A DNA stretch of 60,948 bases from Mesorhizobium sp. M7A.F.Ca.US.008.03.1.1 (GTDB taxonomy: Bacteria > Pseudomonadota > Alphaproteobacteria > Rhizobiales > Rhizobiaceae), in the NCBI RefSeq assembly GCF_003997495.1, contig NZ_RZRU01000030.1:1-60948 (forward strand), written 5' to 3'. The notes under the pieces were generated by a model. The model did no database searches and had not been told where the DNA came from. It saw only the letters and a program-made list of their open reading frames with translations. The position numbers and the translations under genes were made by a program. This document shows, one piece after another, positions 32,501 to 40,511 of the stretch; the first letter of the stretch is position 1; each line of letters begins with the position of its first letter.

Positions 32501-33429
32501 GCTTTCGCATCGATCCGCGCCTGCCGCTGACCGGCGAGGTCAGGCGTATCCTTGCCGAGGAAATCGGCAAGGCATTGGTCCATCTTGACGCCGCGCGCAG
32601 CCGTCCGGAACAGGCGGTGCACAAATGCCGCAAGCGGTTGAAGAGTGCGCGCGCCTTGCTGCGCCTTGTTCGTTCCGGTGACGAAACATTCTGCGAGACC
32701 GAAAATCAGTGCTATCGCAACGTGGCGGGCCTGCTTGCCGGGCCGCGCGAGGCGACGGCGCTGATCGAAACCATCGACCGGCTGGCGGCAAGCTTCCCCA
32801 AGGAGAGCGCCGACGATGGGCTTACTGCTGCGCGCGACAGGCTGATCGCGCGCCAGCATGAATTGCACGAGGGCACGGGGCTCGAAGCGGCAATCGGTGC
32901 TGCGACCGCCGCCTGCGAGGAGGGCCTGCACCGCATCGACGCGCTGGCCTTGCCCGACCAGCCGGAACAGGCGGCCGACGTGCTTGCCGAAGGCGCCCGC
33001 GTCACGCTGCGTCGTGCCAGGAAGGCGCTGGACAAGGCCGGATCGCGCGGCGCGGCCAATGATTTCCACGATTTACGCAAGGCAGCCAAGACCCACGGCA
33101 TGCATCTGTCGCTGCTCGGCAGGCTGTGGCCGACGCCGATCAAGGCCCGGCGCAAGGCGGTCGACGAACTGGGCGAGCGGCTGGGCGACCTGCACGATAT
33201 ACTGGTGATGCGCGCCCTGCTCGAGGCCGACGACCAGCCGCTCGGGCCCCCCAAGGACACGAAGCTTCTGGCCAAGCTGTTGAAACGGTCGGAGAAGCAG
33301 TTGAAGAAGAGCTGCCTGGCCGAGGCGGCCGAGCTGTTCGGCGACAGTCCCAAACGCTCGACACGCAAACTGGCCCGCAAGGCGCGCGACGATCTGGCTG
33401 CGCCGCCGGAAGAGGCCTCGGCATCGTAG
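32497..33429 (+). CDS. CHAD-domain protein
   Basis: This 310-residue alpha-helical protein shows conserved His/Arg/Lys patterns of CHAD domains: QAVHKCRKRLKSARALLRLV at the front and NDFHDLRKAAKTHGMHLSLL plus RLGDLHDILVM toward the end. CHAD domains bind polyphosphate and often occur with CYTH domains. The highly basic C-terminus (KRSEKQLKKS) suits a polyanion partner. It is translationally coupled to the CYTH gene, here as a separate chain rather than a fusion. Confidence 0.92.
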   Translation: MSFRIDPRLPLTGEVRRILAEEIGKALVHLDAARSRPEQAVHKCRKRLKSARALLRLVRSGDETFCETENQCYRNVAGLLAGPREATALIETIDRLAASFPKESADDGLTAARDRLIARQHELHEGTGLEAAIGAATAACEEGLHRIDALALPDQPEQAADVLAEGARVTLRRARKALDKAGSRGAANDFHDLRKAAKTHGMHLSLLGRLWPTPIKARRKAVDELGERLGDLHDILVMRALLEADDQPLGPPKDTKLLAKLLKRSEKQLKKSCLAEAAELFGDSPKRSTRKLARKARDDLAAPPEEASAS

Positions 33430-33521
33430 GCTGACTTGGCGCTTTTCCTCTCGATCCGGACGGGGGAGAGTAAGGGCGTGCGCTAGCCCTCATTACCCGC
33501 CCATGCTAATCGCCATGGAGC

Positions 33522-34349
33522 ATGACCGAGCCCGGCGACACGCTTCTGGATCGACTTGGCCGCTGGCTTGCCGGCCGGCTGCAGGAAGAATCATCCGGCT
33601 ACGAGCCCTACACACCGTCCGATGCCGAGACGCTGCGCCGCACGCTTGAGCCCGGCGACATCCTGCTGATCGAGGGCAACCAGAAGATCTCGGCGGCGAT
33701 CAAGTACCTGACCCAGTCGACCTGGTCGCATGCGGCCTTCTATATCGGCGATGCCTTGCCCGCGCCGGCAGACGGCTCAGAGCGGCCGCGCCTGATCGAG
33801 GTCACGATCGGCGAAGGCTGCGTCGCCGTGCCATTGTCGCGCTACCGCACCTACAACACCCGCATCTGCCGGGCGAGCGGGCTGGCGCCGGAGGATCGCG
33901 ACAAGGTCGTCGCCTTCATGATCGGCAGGCTCGGCCTGAAATACGACCTCAAGAACATTTTCGATATGCTGCGTTTTTTCTTCCCGACGCCGCCGGTGCC
34001 GGTGCGCTGGCGGCGCCGCATGCTGGCCTTCGGCTCCGGCGACCCGACACGGGCGATCTGCTCGACACTGATTGCAGAGGCCTATGGCCAGATCCGCTAT
34101 CCGATCCTGCCCGAGATCACCCGTGCGCCCGGCCGCGCTTCGGCGCAGTCTAACTATTCGCGCAAGGAAATCCTGCACATCCGCCACCACTCGCTGTACA
34201 CGCCGCGCGATTTCGACCTGTCGCCCTATTTCCGCATCGTCAAGCCGACACTGGAATATGGTTTTGACTACCGAGCGGTGACCTGGGACGACAAGGCAGA
34301 CACAGAGGCCGCAGCTGTAAAGGCTGGCGCGATCGCCTCAGACACGTGA
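33522..34349 (+). CDS. YiiX/YebB-like permuted papain-fold hydrolase
   Basis: The 275-residue protein has the permuted NlpC/P60-like triad segments: LEPGDILLIEG, then STWSHAAFYIGD with the His, then RAICSTLIAEAYGQIRYPIL with the Cys. Such proteins are predicted cysteine hydrolases or acyltransferases of lipid or peptide bonds; none of the substrates is clear here. It follows the CHAD gene by 92 nt on the same strand and may be cotranscribed. No signal peptide is seen. Confidence 0.82.
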   Translation: MTEPGDTLLDRLGRWLAGRLQEESSGYEPYTPSDAETLRRTLEPGDILLIEGNQKISAAIKYLTQSTWSHAAFYIGDALPAPADGSERPRLIEVTIGEGCVAVPLSRYRTYNTRICRASGLAPEDRDKVVAFMIGRLGLKYDLKNIFDMLRFFFPTPPVPVRWRRRMLAFGSGDPTRAICSTLIAEAYGQIRYPILPEITRAPGRASAQSNYSRKEILHIRHHSLYTPRDFDLSPYFRIVKPTLEYGFDYRAVTWDDKADTEAAAVKAGAIASDT

Positions 34350-34437
34350 TGGCTTTCGGCCTGGGTCAGGACATGTCCCTATGGCGAGGCCTACCGGTAT
34401 CCAGCCGAGGTGCAGGCATTTCACATGGCGGCCTGTA

Positions 34438-35799
34438 TCACGCCGAAACCGCAATAGATCTGTGTTCGACCCAGACATGGACCGGTTCGTCCCGGCCGCG
34501 GATGCTCACCGGTCCATGATCGCGCGCATTCAACTGTGTCGTGGGCGATTCCACCTTCGCGGCCTCAATCAGTCGTGACCCAAAGCAAATACTCGCCTGA
34601 AGCTCACGGCAGAGCGACTGCAAACGGCTGGCGACGTTGACGGTGTCGCCCACCACCGCGAAAGACAGATTGCGCTCGCTGCCGACCGCGCCGATGACCA
34701 CTGCGCCATATTGTGCACCGATCCGAACGTCCAGCGGCGGGTACCCCCTGGACACCCGCTGGACATTCCAGTCTTCGAGAGCGGCGACCATCGCTTCAGC
34801 GCACTGGATGGCCCGAGTCGCGTCGTCATGGCTGGCTTGCGGAACCCCGAATGTCGCCATGATGCAATCGCCGATATAGTTATCGACGGTGCCATGATGA
34901 TCGAAAACGACCTGTTCCATGCGGCGGTGGAACTGACGCAGAAGTTCGAACACAGCTTCGGCCGGATGATCCTCGGAATAGTGTGTGAAGCCGACGATGT
35001 CGGCGAACAGCACCGCGATATCCTGCCGGCGGACCGGGCCGAAGGGCTCGTCATCGGTGGCGAGCTGGTCGACGACATTGGGCGAAAAATGCCGGGCGAG
35101 ATTGGCGCGGGCGCGCTCTGCCTTGACATAGTCTTCCGACAGATGTCGGGAACGATAGACGACCAGCGCCATGATCGCGCCGATAATCAGCACAACCAAC
35201 ACGTTGGTCGCCTGCGCGAATGTATCGACGAAATGGGGGTTGAGATAGAGGTTCAGTCGCTCTGTCACCGGTAGCGAATAGAGGTTCGTCGCCGGAATGA
35301 CGGTTCCCGGATGAGAAATCACCCATCCCACCCCGATCGCCCATGTCAGGGCCGCGAGCGCGCCGAGATAGAGCGCCAATCGTGTCGAAAGGGTCAGCGC
35401 GCCAAGGCATACGAAAATCAGCAGGAATTTGAAGCTGCCCTCGCGCAGTTGCATCGCGGCCGGCGCGACCTCCTGGGAAAACGGATTGGGCGTTACCAGC
35501 AGAACGGTCAACAGAATGATGTCCAGCGTGCCGACGAGATAGCCGATCCACCATCGCGCCGTGCGACGGCGTGCAAAGAGAAACTGGATCAGGCCGACGA
35601 GCTGGAACAGCACGAGGCCCGCCAGCACGAAGAGCAGCGAAGCATCCCAGCGGCTGATCAATGAAAAGAAGCAGGAGATCACAGCGAGCGATGCCGTACG
35701 GGCCCAGAACTGCAATGCAGCGCCCTGGCGTTCTGCGCGCGCCCGCAAATTTTTCAGGCGCGAATAGCGGCGAAGTTCAAGTGTTGGCGCGGTCGGCAT
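34438..35799 (-). CDS. Membrane-anchored class III adenylate/guanylate cyclase
   Basis: The N-terminal half carries about six membrane helices (residues 30-220). A HAMP-like stretch leads into a C-terminal class III cyclase domain. Metal Asp residues are D267 in VLFADIVGFTHYSED and D311 in NYIGDCIMATFG. The transition-state Asn and Arg are in GDTVNVASRLQSL. The usual adenine-selecting Lys before YIGD is Asn (DNYIGD), so nucleotide preference is uncertain. It is convergent with the YiiX gene. Confidence 0.92.
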   Translation of the reverse strand: MPTAPTLELRRYSRLKNLRARAERQGAALQFWARTASLAVISCFFSLISRWDASLLFVLAGLVLFQLVGLIQFLFARRRTARWWIGYLVGTLDIILLTVLLVTPNPFSQEVAPAAMQLREGSFKFLLIFVCLGALTLSTRLALYLGALAALTWAIGVGWVISHPGTVIPATNLYSLPVTERLNLYLNPHFVDTFAQATNVLVVLIIGAIMALVVYRSRHLSEDYVKAERARANLARHFSPNVVDQLATDDEPFGPVRRQDIAVLFADIVGFTHYSEDHPAEAVFELLRQFHRRMEQVVFDHHGTVDNYIGDCIMATFGVPQASHDDATRAIQCAEAMVAALEDWNVQRVSRGYPPLDVRIGAQYGAVVIGAVGSERNLSFAVVGDTVNVASRLQSLCRELQASICFGSRLIEAAKVESPTTQLNARDHGPVSIRGRDEPVHVWVEHRSIAVSA

Positions 35800-36043
35800 G
35801 GGATCACTTCGATTTCACGGGGGACGTGTCAAGCATTCGGCAAACCCGCCTCTCCAGTCTGGCAAATCAGTGCGCGAACTCTATCATGAATGTGATTTCA
35901 TTTTTGAACCGCGGCTGCGAAGAGCAAAGATGTCCGGACAAAGGATCATGGTGAAAACCGAAGCAGGACAGGCGGAGGCTTCCCTGTTCAGGTCACCAAA
36001 AACCGCAGCGCCCGGCGTATCCTGCTCGGGATGATTGGCCGTG
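35800..36043. other. Intergenic stretch between cyclase and XRE regulator
   Basis: No gene, hairpin or repeat is convincing here. The cyclase promoter must lie in its left part, but no consensus promoter stands out by eye. Confidence 0.45.
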
Positions 36044-36844
36044 TCAGGCCGGTAACGGGCGGCGTCCCTTTGCAGGAGCGGCGGGCCGATCGAACGCACC
36101 GGCATCTCGCGGATGCGGCCCGATCGGCATGATCGCGGGAAATGGCGTCGCGCCAAAGGCAAACGTAAATTTGTAGCCGACCAGCCCATCCTCCGGCGTG
36201 GTGTGCTGGTCGTGATGGGCCAGCAATTTGGCGCGGTCGGCGAGATCCTCCGCCTCACGCCGCACCATCTCCGCCGTCTCCGGCCGCATCCGCCTAGAGA
36301 AGCTGACGAAGGTCGCTTCGTTGTCGATATGGGTGATCGCCCAGCCGATGAAATTCTTGTTGGTCATTTCGAACAGCGGCCTGAGAGGCCCTTCGAAATT
36401 CCACTGGATAGGCGTCTCGACCAGCACCCTTGCCGTGAGACCCCGGCCGAGAGCGACCAGGCCCAGCTCCTCGAGATCGCGCAGATAGAGGAACATCGAG
36501 GCCTCGCTAAGGCCTTGCGAGCGCATGATGCCGTCGGGTGTGAACTTTTCCGACAGCATGACGAAGATGAACAGCAGCGCCGGCCGCCCTGCAAGCCTGC
36601 GCTCGATCTCCGGCGCGATGCGGTTGACCGGTCCCGGCCCCCTGTTCATCGAGCCGAGCACGTTCTCCAGCTCGACGCCGGCGGCAGCGCAGATCTCCAT
36701 CAGCCGATCGAGCTTGCAGTTCTTCTCATGGAAGATGCGCTTCACCGTCGGTTCGGAAACGCCCATGCGTTCGGCGAGCTCGCGATAGGTGACGCCCTTC
36801 GCCTTCAGCGTCCGCTTCAGCGCCTCGAAGATCAGACCGTTCAT
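36044..36844 (-). CDS. XRE-family transcriptional regulator with C-terminal ligand-like domain
   Basis: The N-terminus has a Cro/CI-type helix-turn-helix: ALKRTLKAKGVTYRELAERM, GVSEPTVKRIFHEKNCKLDR. The remaining about 190 residues contain a second helical block (LSEASMFLYLRDLEELGLVA) and NKNFIGWAITHIDNEATFVS, a pattern seen in rhizobial regulators of unknown ligand. ATG at 36844 follows GAGG and gives 266 residues; 36877 is an alternative. It is divergent from the SMP-30-like gene, with an inverted TTTCGATACT repeat between them. Confidence 0.87.
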   Translation of the reverse strand: MNGLIFEALKRTLKAKGVTYRELAERMGVSEPTVKRIFHEKNCKLDRLMEICAAAGVELENVLGSMNRGPGPVNRIAPEIERRLAGRPALLFIFVMLSEKFTPDGIMRSQGLSEASMFLYLRDLEELGLVALGRGLTARVLVETPIQWNFEGPLRPLFEMTNKNFIGWAITHIDNEATFVSFSRRMRPETAEMVRREAEDLADRAKLLAHHDQHTTPEDGLVGYKFTFAFGATPFPAIMPIGPHPRDAGAFDRPAAPAKGRRPLPA

Positions 36845-36878
36845 CGGATGCACCTCTTGCCAGCGGTTTCGTATCAAC

Positions 36879-36921
36879 TTTCGATACTATCGCTAATCAG
36901 CCTTTCGGAAAAGTATCGAAA
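36879..36921. promoter_or_regulatory. Inverted-repeat operator between XRE and SMP-30-like genes
   Basis: TTTCGATACT (36879-36888) and AGTATCGAAA (36912-36921) are exact inverted copies 23 nt apart, centred in the divergent promoter region. A half-match GTTTCGTATC lies at 36866-36875. These are likely binding sites for the adjacent XRE regulator. Confidence 0.6.
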
Positions 36922-36957
36922 ATCATAGCTCTGCCGCGTCATCACAGGAGAGCAGTC

Positions 36958-37812
36958 ATGAATACCCTCATCACCTCAGCCTTTCTCGCCGTCATCGGCA
37001 GCGCGCCGGTGCCTGCCGCCCAGGCCGGCGAACTCTGGCGCGCCACTGGCCTCGAACAGCCGGAATCGGCGCTGTTCGACGCCGCCAATAACCGCATCAT
37101 CGTCTCCAACATCGTTGGCAACCCCGGCGAGGCCGACGGCAACGGCTATCTCTCCGTGCTGTCCGTTGACGGCAAGACGGTCACCCAACACTGGACCGAC
37201 GGCATGGACGCACCCAAGGGCATGGCGATAGCGGGCGGCAAGCTCTATGTCGCCGACATCACGAAAGTCCGCGTCGTCGACCTGGCCAACGGCAAACTCG
37301 TCGCCAGCATCGCGGTGCCGAACGCGGTCTTCCTCAACGACATGACATCGGATCAATCCGGCAAGGTCTACGTCACCGATATGCTGGCCGACGCCATCTA
37401 TCGCATCGACGGCGACCGGCCGGAGCTGTTCGTCAGGGACCCGATGCTGGCGTCGCCGAACGGCGTCTTCGCCGACGGCAACAGGCTGATCGTCGCCTCC
37501 TGGGGCAAGGGCATCAAGCCCGACTTCAGCACGGCGGAGCCGGGCGGCCTGCTGTCGGTCGACCTTTCAAGCAAGGTGGTGCCGCCGGGCGCCCAGAAAT
37601 TCGCCGACCTCGACGGCGTCATTGCCATCGGCGACACCATCTACGCCACCGCCTACATGACCGGCACGCTCTACCGCTATCAAGCCGGCAGCGTGCCGGA
37701 ATCGGTGGCGCATTTCAAGCCGGGCAGCGCCGACATCGGCACGGATGGGAAGTCGACAATCTATGTGCCGCTGATGAACGAAGGCGAAGTGGCAGCGCTG
37801 AAGCTCGACTGA
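36958..37812 (+). CDS. Exported SMP-30/gluconolactonase-like beta-propeller protein
   Basis: A signal peptide (MNTLITSAFLAVIGSAPVPA, cut near AQA-GE) precedes 260 residues with propeller repeats, including MAIAGGKLYVADITKVRVVD, FLNDMTSDQSGKVYVTDMLA and NGVFADGNRLIVASWGKG. The pattern resembles SMP-30/gluconolactonase and NHL-type proteins, though the metal-site residues are not all obvious. Annotators sometimes call such proteins nucleotide-binding; I see no P-loop. It follows AGGAGAG and is probably controlled by the divergent XRE regulator. Confidence 0.82.
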   Translation: MNTLITSAFLAVIGSAPVPAAQAGELWRATGLEQPESALFDAANNRIIVSNIVGNPGEADGNGYLSVLSVDGKTVTQHWTDGMDAPKGMAIAGGKLYVADITKVRVVDLANGKLVASIAVPNAVFLNDMTSDQSGKVYVTDMLADAIYRIDGDRPELFVRDPMLASPNGVFADGNRLIVASWGKGIKPDFSTAEPGGLLSVDLSSKVVPPGAQKFADLDGVIAIGDTIYATAYMTGTLYRYQAGSVPESVAHFKPGSADIGTDGKSTIYVPLMNEGEVAALKLD

Positions 37813-37926
37813 GAGATGTAACCGGTGGCCTGGAGGCGAGCCACAAAACCTTCACCAGCAGTCGTGAGGTGGACCGTCATTCCTCGGCGAGGACCGCCAA
37901 CCCGCATTGTGCGAAGTTAGGTGCCT

Positions 37927-38208
37927 CTACGTTCCCTTCACGATCCTCGGCTTAATCGGTCGACGGGATTGAGGCTCGCTCTCTAGGGCCAACCGTTTCT
38001 CGTCTTCGATGGCGCGATCAACCGCCTCGATTTCCTCTTGGAGCACCTTCAGCTCGGCTCCGTAGCTGGAGCCGTCGCTGTCCCCGATCTGAAAGCCACT
38101 TGCCCGCATTGCGTCGCGAGTATGGTGGACGTTACGGACTCCTTCGCGTCGAGTGGCGACCAGGATTTCCCTGAACTCTCCAAGACGTTCAACGTGACTG
38201 CGAGCCAT
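37927..38208 (-). CDS. Hypothetical protein, 93 aa
   Basis: No family is recognised. The protein begins MARSHVERLGEFREILVATR and has an amphipathic acidic helix (ELKVLQEEIEAVDRAIEDEK) and a basic tail (RRPIKPRIVKG). Base composition is lower in GC than the surrounding genes, and the neighbouring stretch 38209-38700 includes a gene remnant, so the locus may have been acquired or be decaying. The ATG is preceded by AGGAGAACGCAA. Confidence 0.6.
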   Translation of the reverse strand: MARSHVERLGEFREILVATRREGVRNVHHTRDAMRASGFQIGDSDGSSYGAELKVLQEEIEAVDRAIEDEKRLALESEPQSRRPIKPRIVKGT

Positions 38209-38281
38209 TTGCGTTCTCCTATTTCGTCGTCATCGTCGCTGACGGCGATTCAGCACGGCAAAAACCTACGGCGCAGAAGGT

Positions 38282-38542
38282 TTAAGCGGCTCTAAGAGAT
38301 ACGCTCGACAGAGCATGAATGCGGAAGCTCAAATTTGAACGTCCTGCATGGCGTGGCGCAATGGCCGCCTTTGCCAATTCCGCCAAAAATCGAAAGTCTG
38401 GCGCGTAGAGGCGCTCCACTGCCGACGCATCATGACGCTGGAACAGTGAAGTCATCGCCTTGAGGACCAGCGCCTTGTTGCGCTGCGGGCGATCGTCGAA
38501 GATCCGATCCGCGGGCCGAATGACCGAAAATGTCCCGGTCAT
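38282..38542 (-). pseudogene. Remnant of a SnoaL/NTF2-like protein gene
   Basis: Within this frame the segment NKALVLKAMTSLFQRHDASA followed by VERLYAPDF is the typical start of a SnoaL-like (NTF2-fold) protein, usually about 130 residues. After APDF the similarity stops and the reading frame continues with unrelated residues to a stop at 38282, so two thirds of the domain is missing. It lies just downstream of the isochorismatase hydrolase on the same strand. A degraded former operon member is the likeliest reading. Confidence 0.5.
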
Positions 38543-38699
38543 TCGAATAAACTGACCGCTATGCAGCGTGGCGTGCGAGTGGATCAGACCAAGATCATAG
38601 TCTTGAACATTCGTAACTGTCGCACCGTCCCTTTCCTGCCAGCTTACGGCGAAGATACTGTTGCCGGAAGTTCGGATAGGAGACGTCCATTTTCTCAGA

Positions 38700-39353
38700 T
38701 CAGCCTGCGGCGCTCGGGACCGGGGTGTTGAGCAGCTGCTGCTCCCACAGAAACGCGATGCCGCTGCCAGCGACATGCTGCTTGAGCACTTCCGTCAACT
38801 CCGCGGCGTGCTCGGTCCGGGCCCAGTCGCGCTGCCATTCGGACGCCAGCGCCAGCCAGGTCATCATGTGCGCGCCGGCAGCGATCATGCGTTGGATGGC
38901 GACCTCGTGCGCTTCGACCGACGTGCCGCCCGAGGCATCGGTGATGACCGTCACATCCCAACCTTCGCCGAGGGCCTGGATCGCCGGCATCGCGACGCAT
39001 ATCTCGGTCCACAGGCCAGCAATGATCAGCTGCTTGCGGCCCGTCGCCTTGACCGCGTCCACCACCTTCTGGTCCTCCCAGGTGTTGATGAAAGTCCGGT
39101 CGATCACCTCCTGGCCGGGGAACACATCCGTGATCTGGGGGAAGATAAGACCGCCCCGATCAGCGATCACGCTGGTCAGGATGGTGGGGACGCCGAAGGC
39201 CTTAGCGGCCTTCGCCAGAGCCGTCGAATTGTTGACTACCATCTGCGGATCGTGGCTGTTCAGGTTCGCGAGCTGATAAGGCTGGTGGTCGATCAGAACG
39301 AGCACGGAGTCTTCGGGACGAAGAAGCGAGGCAAGGCCGTTACGAAAGGTCAT
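38700..39353 (-). CDS. Isochorismatase-family cysteine hydrolase (YcaC-like)
   Basis: This 217-residue protein carries the cysteine hydrolase triad pattern: D22 in VLVLIDHQPYQL, a Lys in TGRKQLI, and nucleophile C119 in LIIAGLWTEICVAMPA. The YcaC group has this layout and an unknown natural substrate. It is divergent from a LysR regulator, a common pairing that suggests LysR control in response to a small aromatic or quinone-like ligand; this is inference. Confidence 0.9.
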   Translation of the reverse strand: MTFRNGLASLLRPEDSVLVLIDHQPYQLANLNSHDPQMVVNNSTALAKAAKAFGVPTILTSVIADRGGLIFPQITDVFPGQEVIDRTFINTWEDQKVVDAVKATGRKQLIIAGLWTEICVAMPAIQALGEGWDVTVITDASGGTSVEAHEVAIQRMIAAGAHMMTWLALASEWQRDWARTEHAAELTEVLKQHVAGSGIAFLWEQQLLNTPVPSAAG

Positions 39354-39487
39354 GATTATCCTTTGGTGCTGTTGTGAGTGAGGTTGGTTTGCTGAGAGGT
39401 ATGCGCCGCCCGCGCATTGCCTGGATGGAAACTGGCATTCCTATTCATGATACGGTAGTGCTTCTTCGTGCACCGCTGTGTCGCGGA

Positions 39488-40384
39488 ATGGGGAACGCTG
39501 AATTGGATATCGAAGAGCTGCAGACATTCGTGGAAGTTGCTGATGCCGGGGGCGTTTCGCCCGCCGCGCGCCGGCTCGGCGTATCCAAGTCGATTGTCAG
39601 TCGGCGGCTTTTCCGGCTTGAAGCGGAGCTTGGCGTCCAGCTTCTCGCACGAACCACCCGTGGCGCCGCTCTCACGGAAGCCGGAGTTGCGTTTCGAGAC
39701 CATGCAGCCAAAGTCGTCGCGGAAATCGAAATGGCCAAGGAAACGATCCTGCCCGCCGGTGATCTTCGCGGCCGTCTGCGAGTTGCCGTGCCGCTTTCCG
39801 TCGGCCCCACTCAATTTGCTCCCGTGCTCGCGGAAATGGCGCGACGCCACCCGCAACTCCACATCCATACCGCCTATAGTGATCGCTTCGTTGATCTCAT
39901 CTCGGAGGGTTTTGATTGTTCAATCCGGGTTGGGTATCTTCCGGACTCCAACCTGATCGCAAGACGCGTCGGGCCGGTCCATGGGAAGTTCGTCGCTAGC
40001 CCGGACTATATTAAAGCGCATGGTTCCCCTGAGACGCCGCGGGAACTCGTCGCCCATCAGGCCCTCATGCAGGGAACCGAAGCCTGGCAACTCATGGATG
40101 GCGACAAGATCACCACGGTTAAACCGCAGGGGCGCTTCAAGGCCGACAACGGCACAGCCCTCGCTGCCGCCGCGGCGGCAGGTCTCGGCATCGCTTGGCT
40201 TCCCGATTGCCTCATCGACGAGTATGTGGCCTCCGGCGCGCTTGTTCCGTTGATGACACGCCATCCACCACCTCCGGCAGGCATATATGTCATCCGTCCA
40301 TCAGGTCAGTATCCGGCACGGAAGGTAAGAGTCCTTACCGAACTGCTGATCGAGTGTTTCGAGCAGGCTCCGCACGTTGCGTGA
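39488..40384 (+). CDS. LysR-family transcriptional regulator
   Basis: From the ATG at 39488 the protein has 298 residues: an N-terminal winged helix (ELQTFVEVADAGGVSPAARR, LGVSKSIVSRRLFRLEAELG, VQLLARTTRGAALTEAG) and a periplasmic-binding-like effector domain. A longer frame opens 38 codons upstream but the added residues do not look like a LysR protein. It is divergent from the YcaC-like hydrolase and presumably regulates it. Confidence 0.92.
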   Translation: MGNAELDIEELQTFVEVADAGGVSPAARRLGVSKSIVSRRLFRLEAELGVQLLARTTRGAALTEAGVAFRDHAAKVVAEIEMAKETILPAGDLRGRLRVAVPLSVGPTQFAPVLAEMARRHPQLHIHTAYSDRFVDLISEGFDCSIRVGYLPDSNLIARRVGPVHGKFVASPDYIKAHGSPETPRELVAHQALMQGTEAWQLMDGDKITTVKPQGRFKADNGTALAAAAAAGLGIAWLPDCLIDEYVASGALVPLMTRHPPPPAGIYVIRPSGQYPARKVRVLTELLIECFEQAPHVA

Positions 40385-40511
40385 GCTGTCCGTAAGAATG
40401 GTCCATCGACCATGATTGTCTGAATTACGAAAGGCACATCTGATATCACCGTTCGCAGTCCTGCGCTGACAAAGTGGCCACCGACCGGCAAATCCTGATT
40501 GCTACTGCGTC

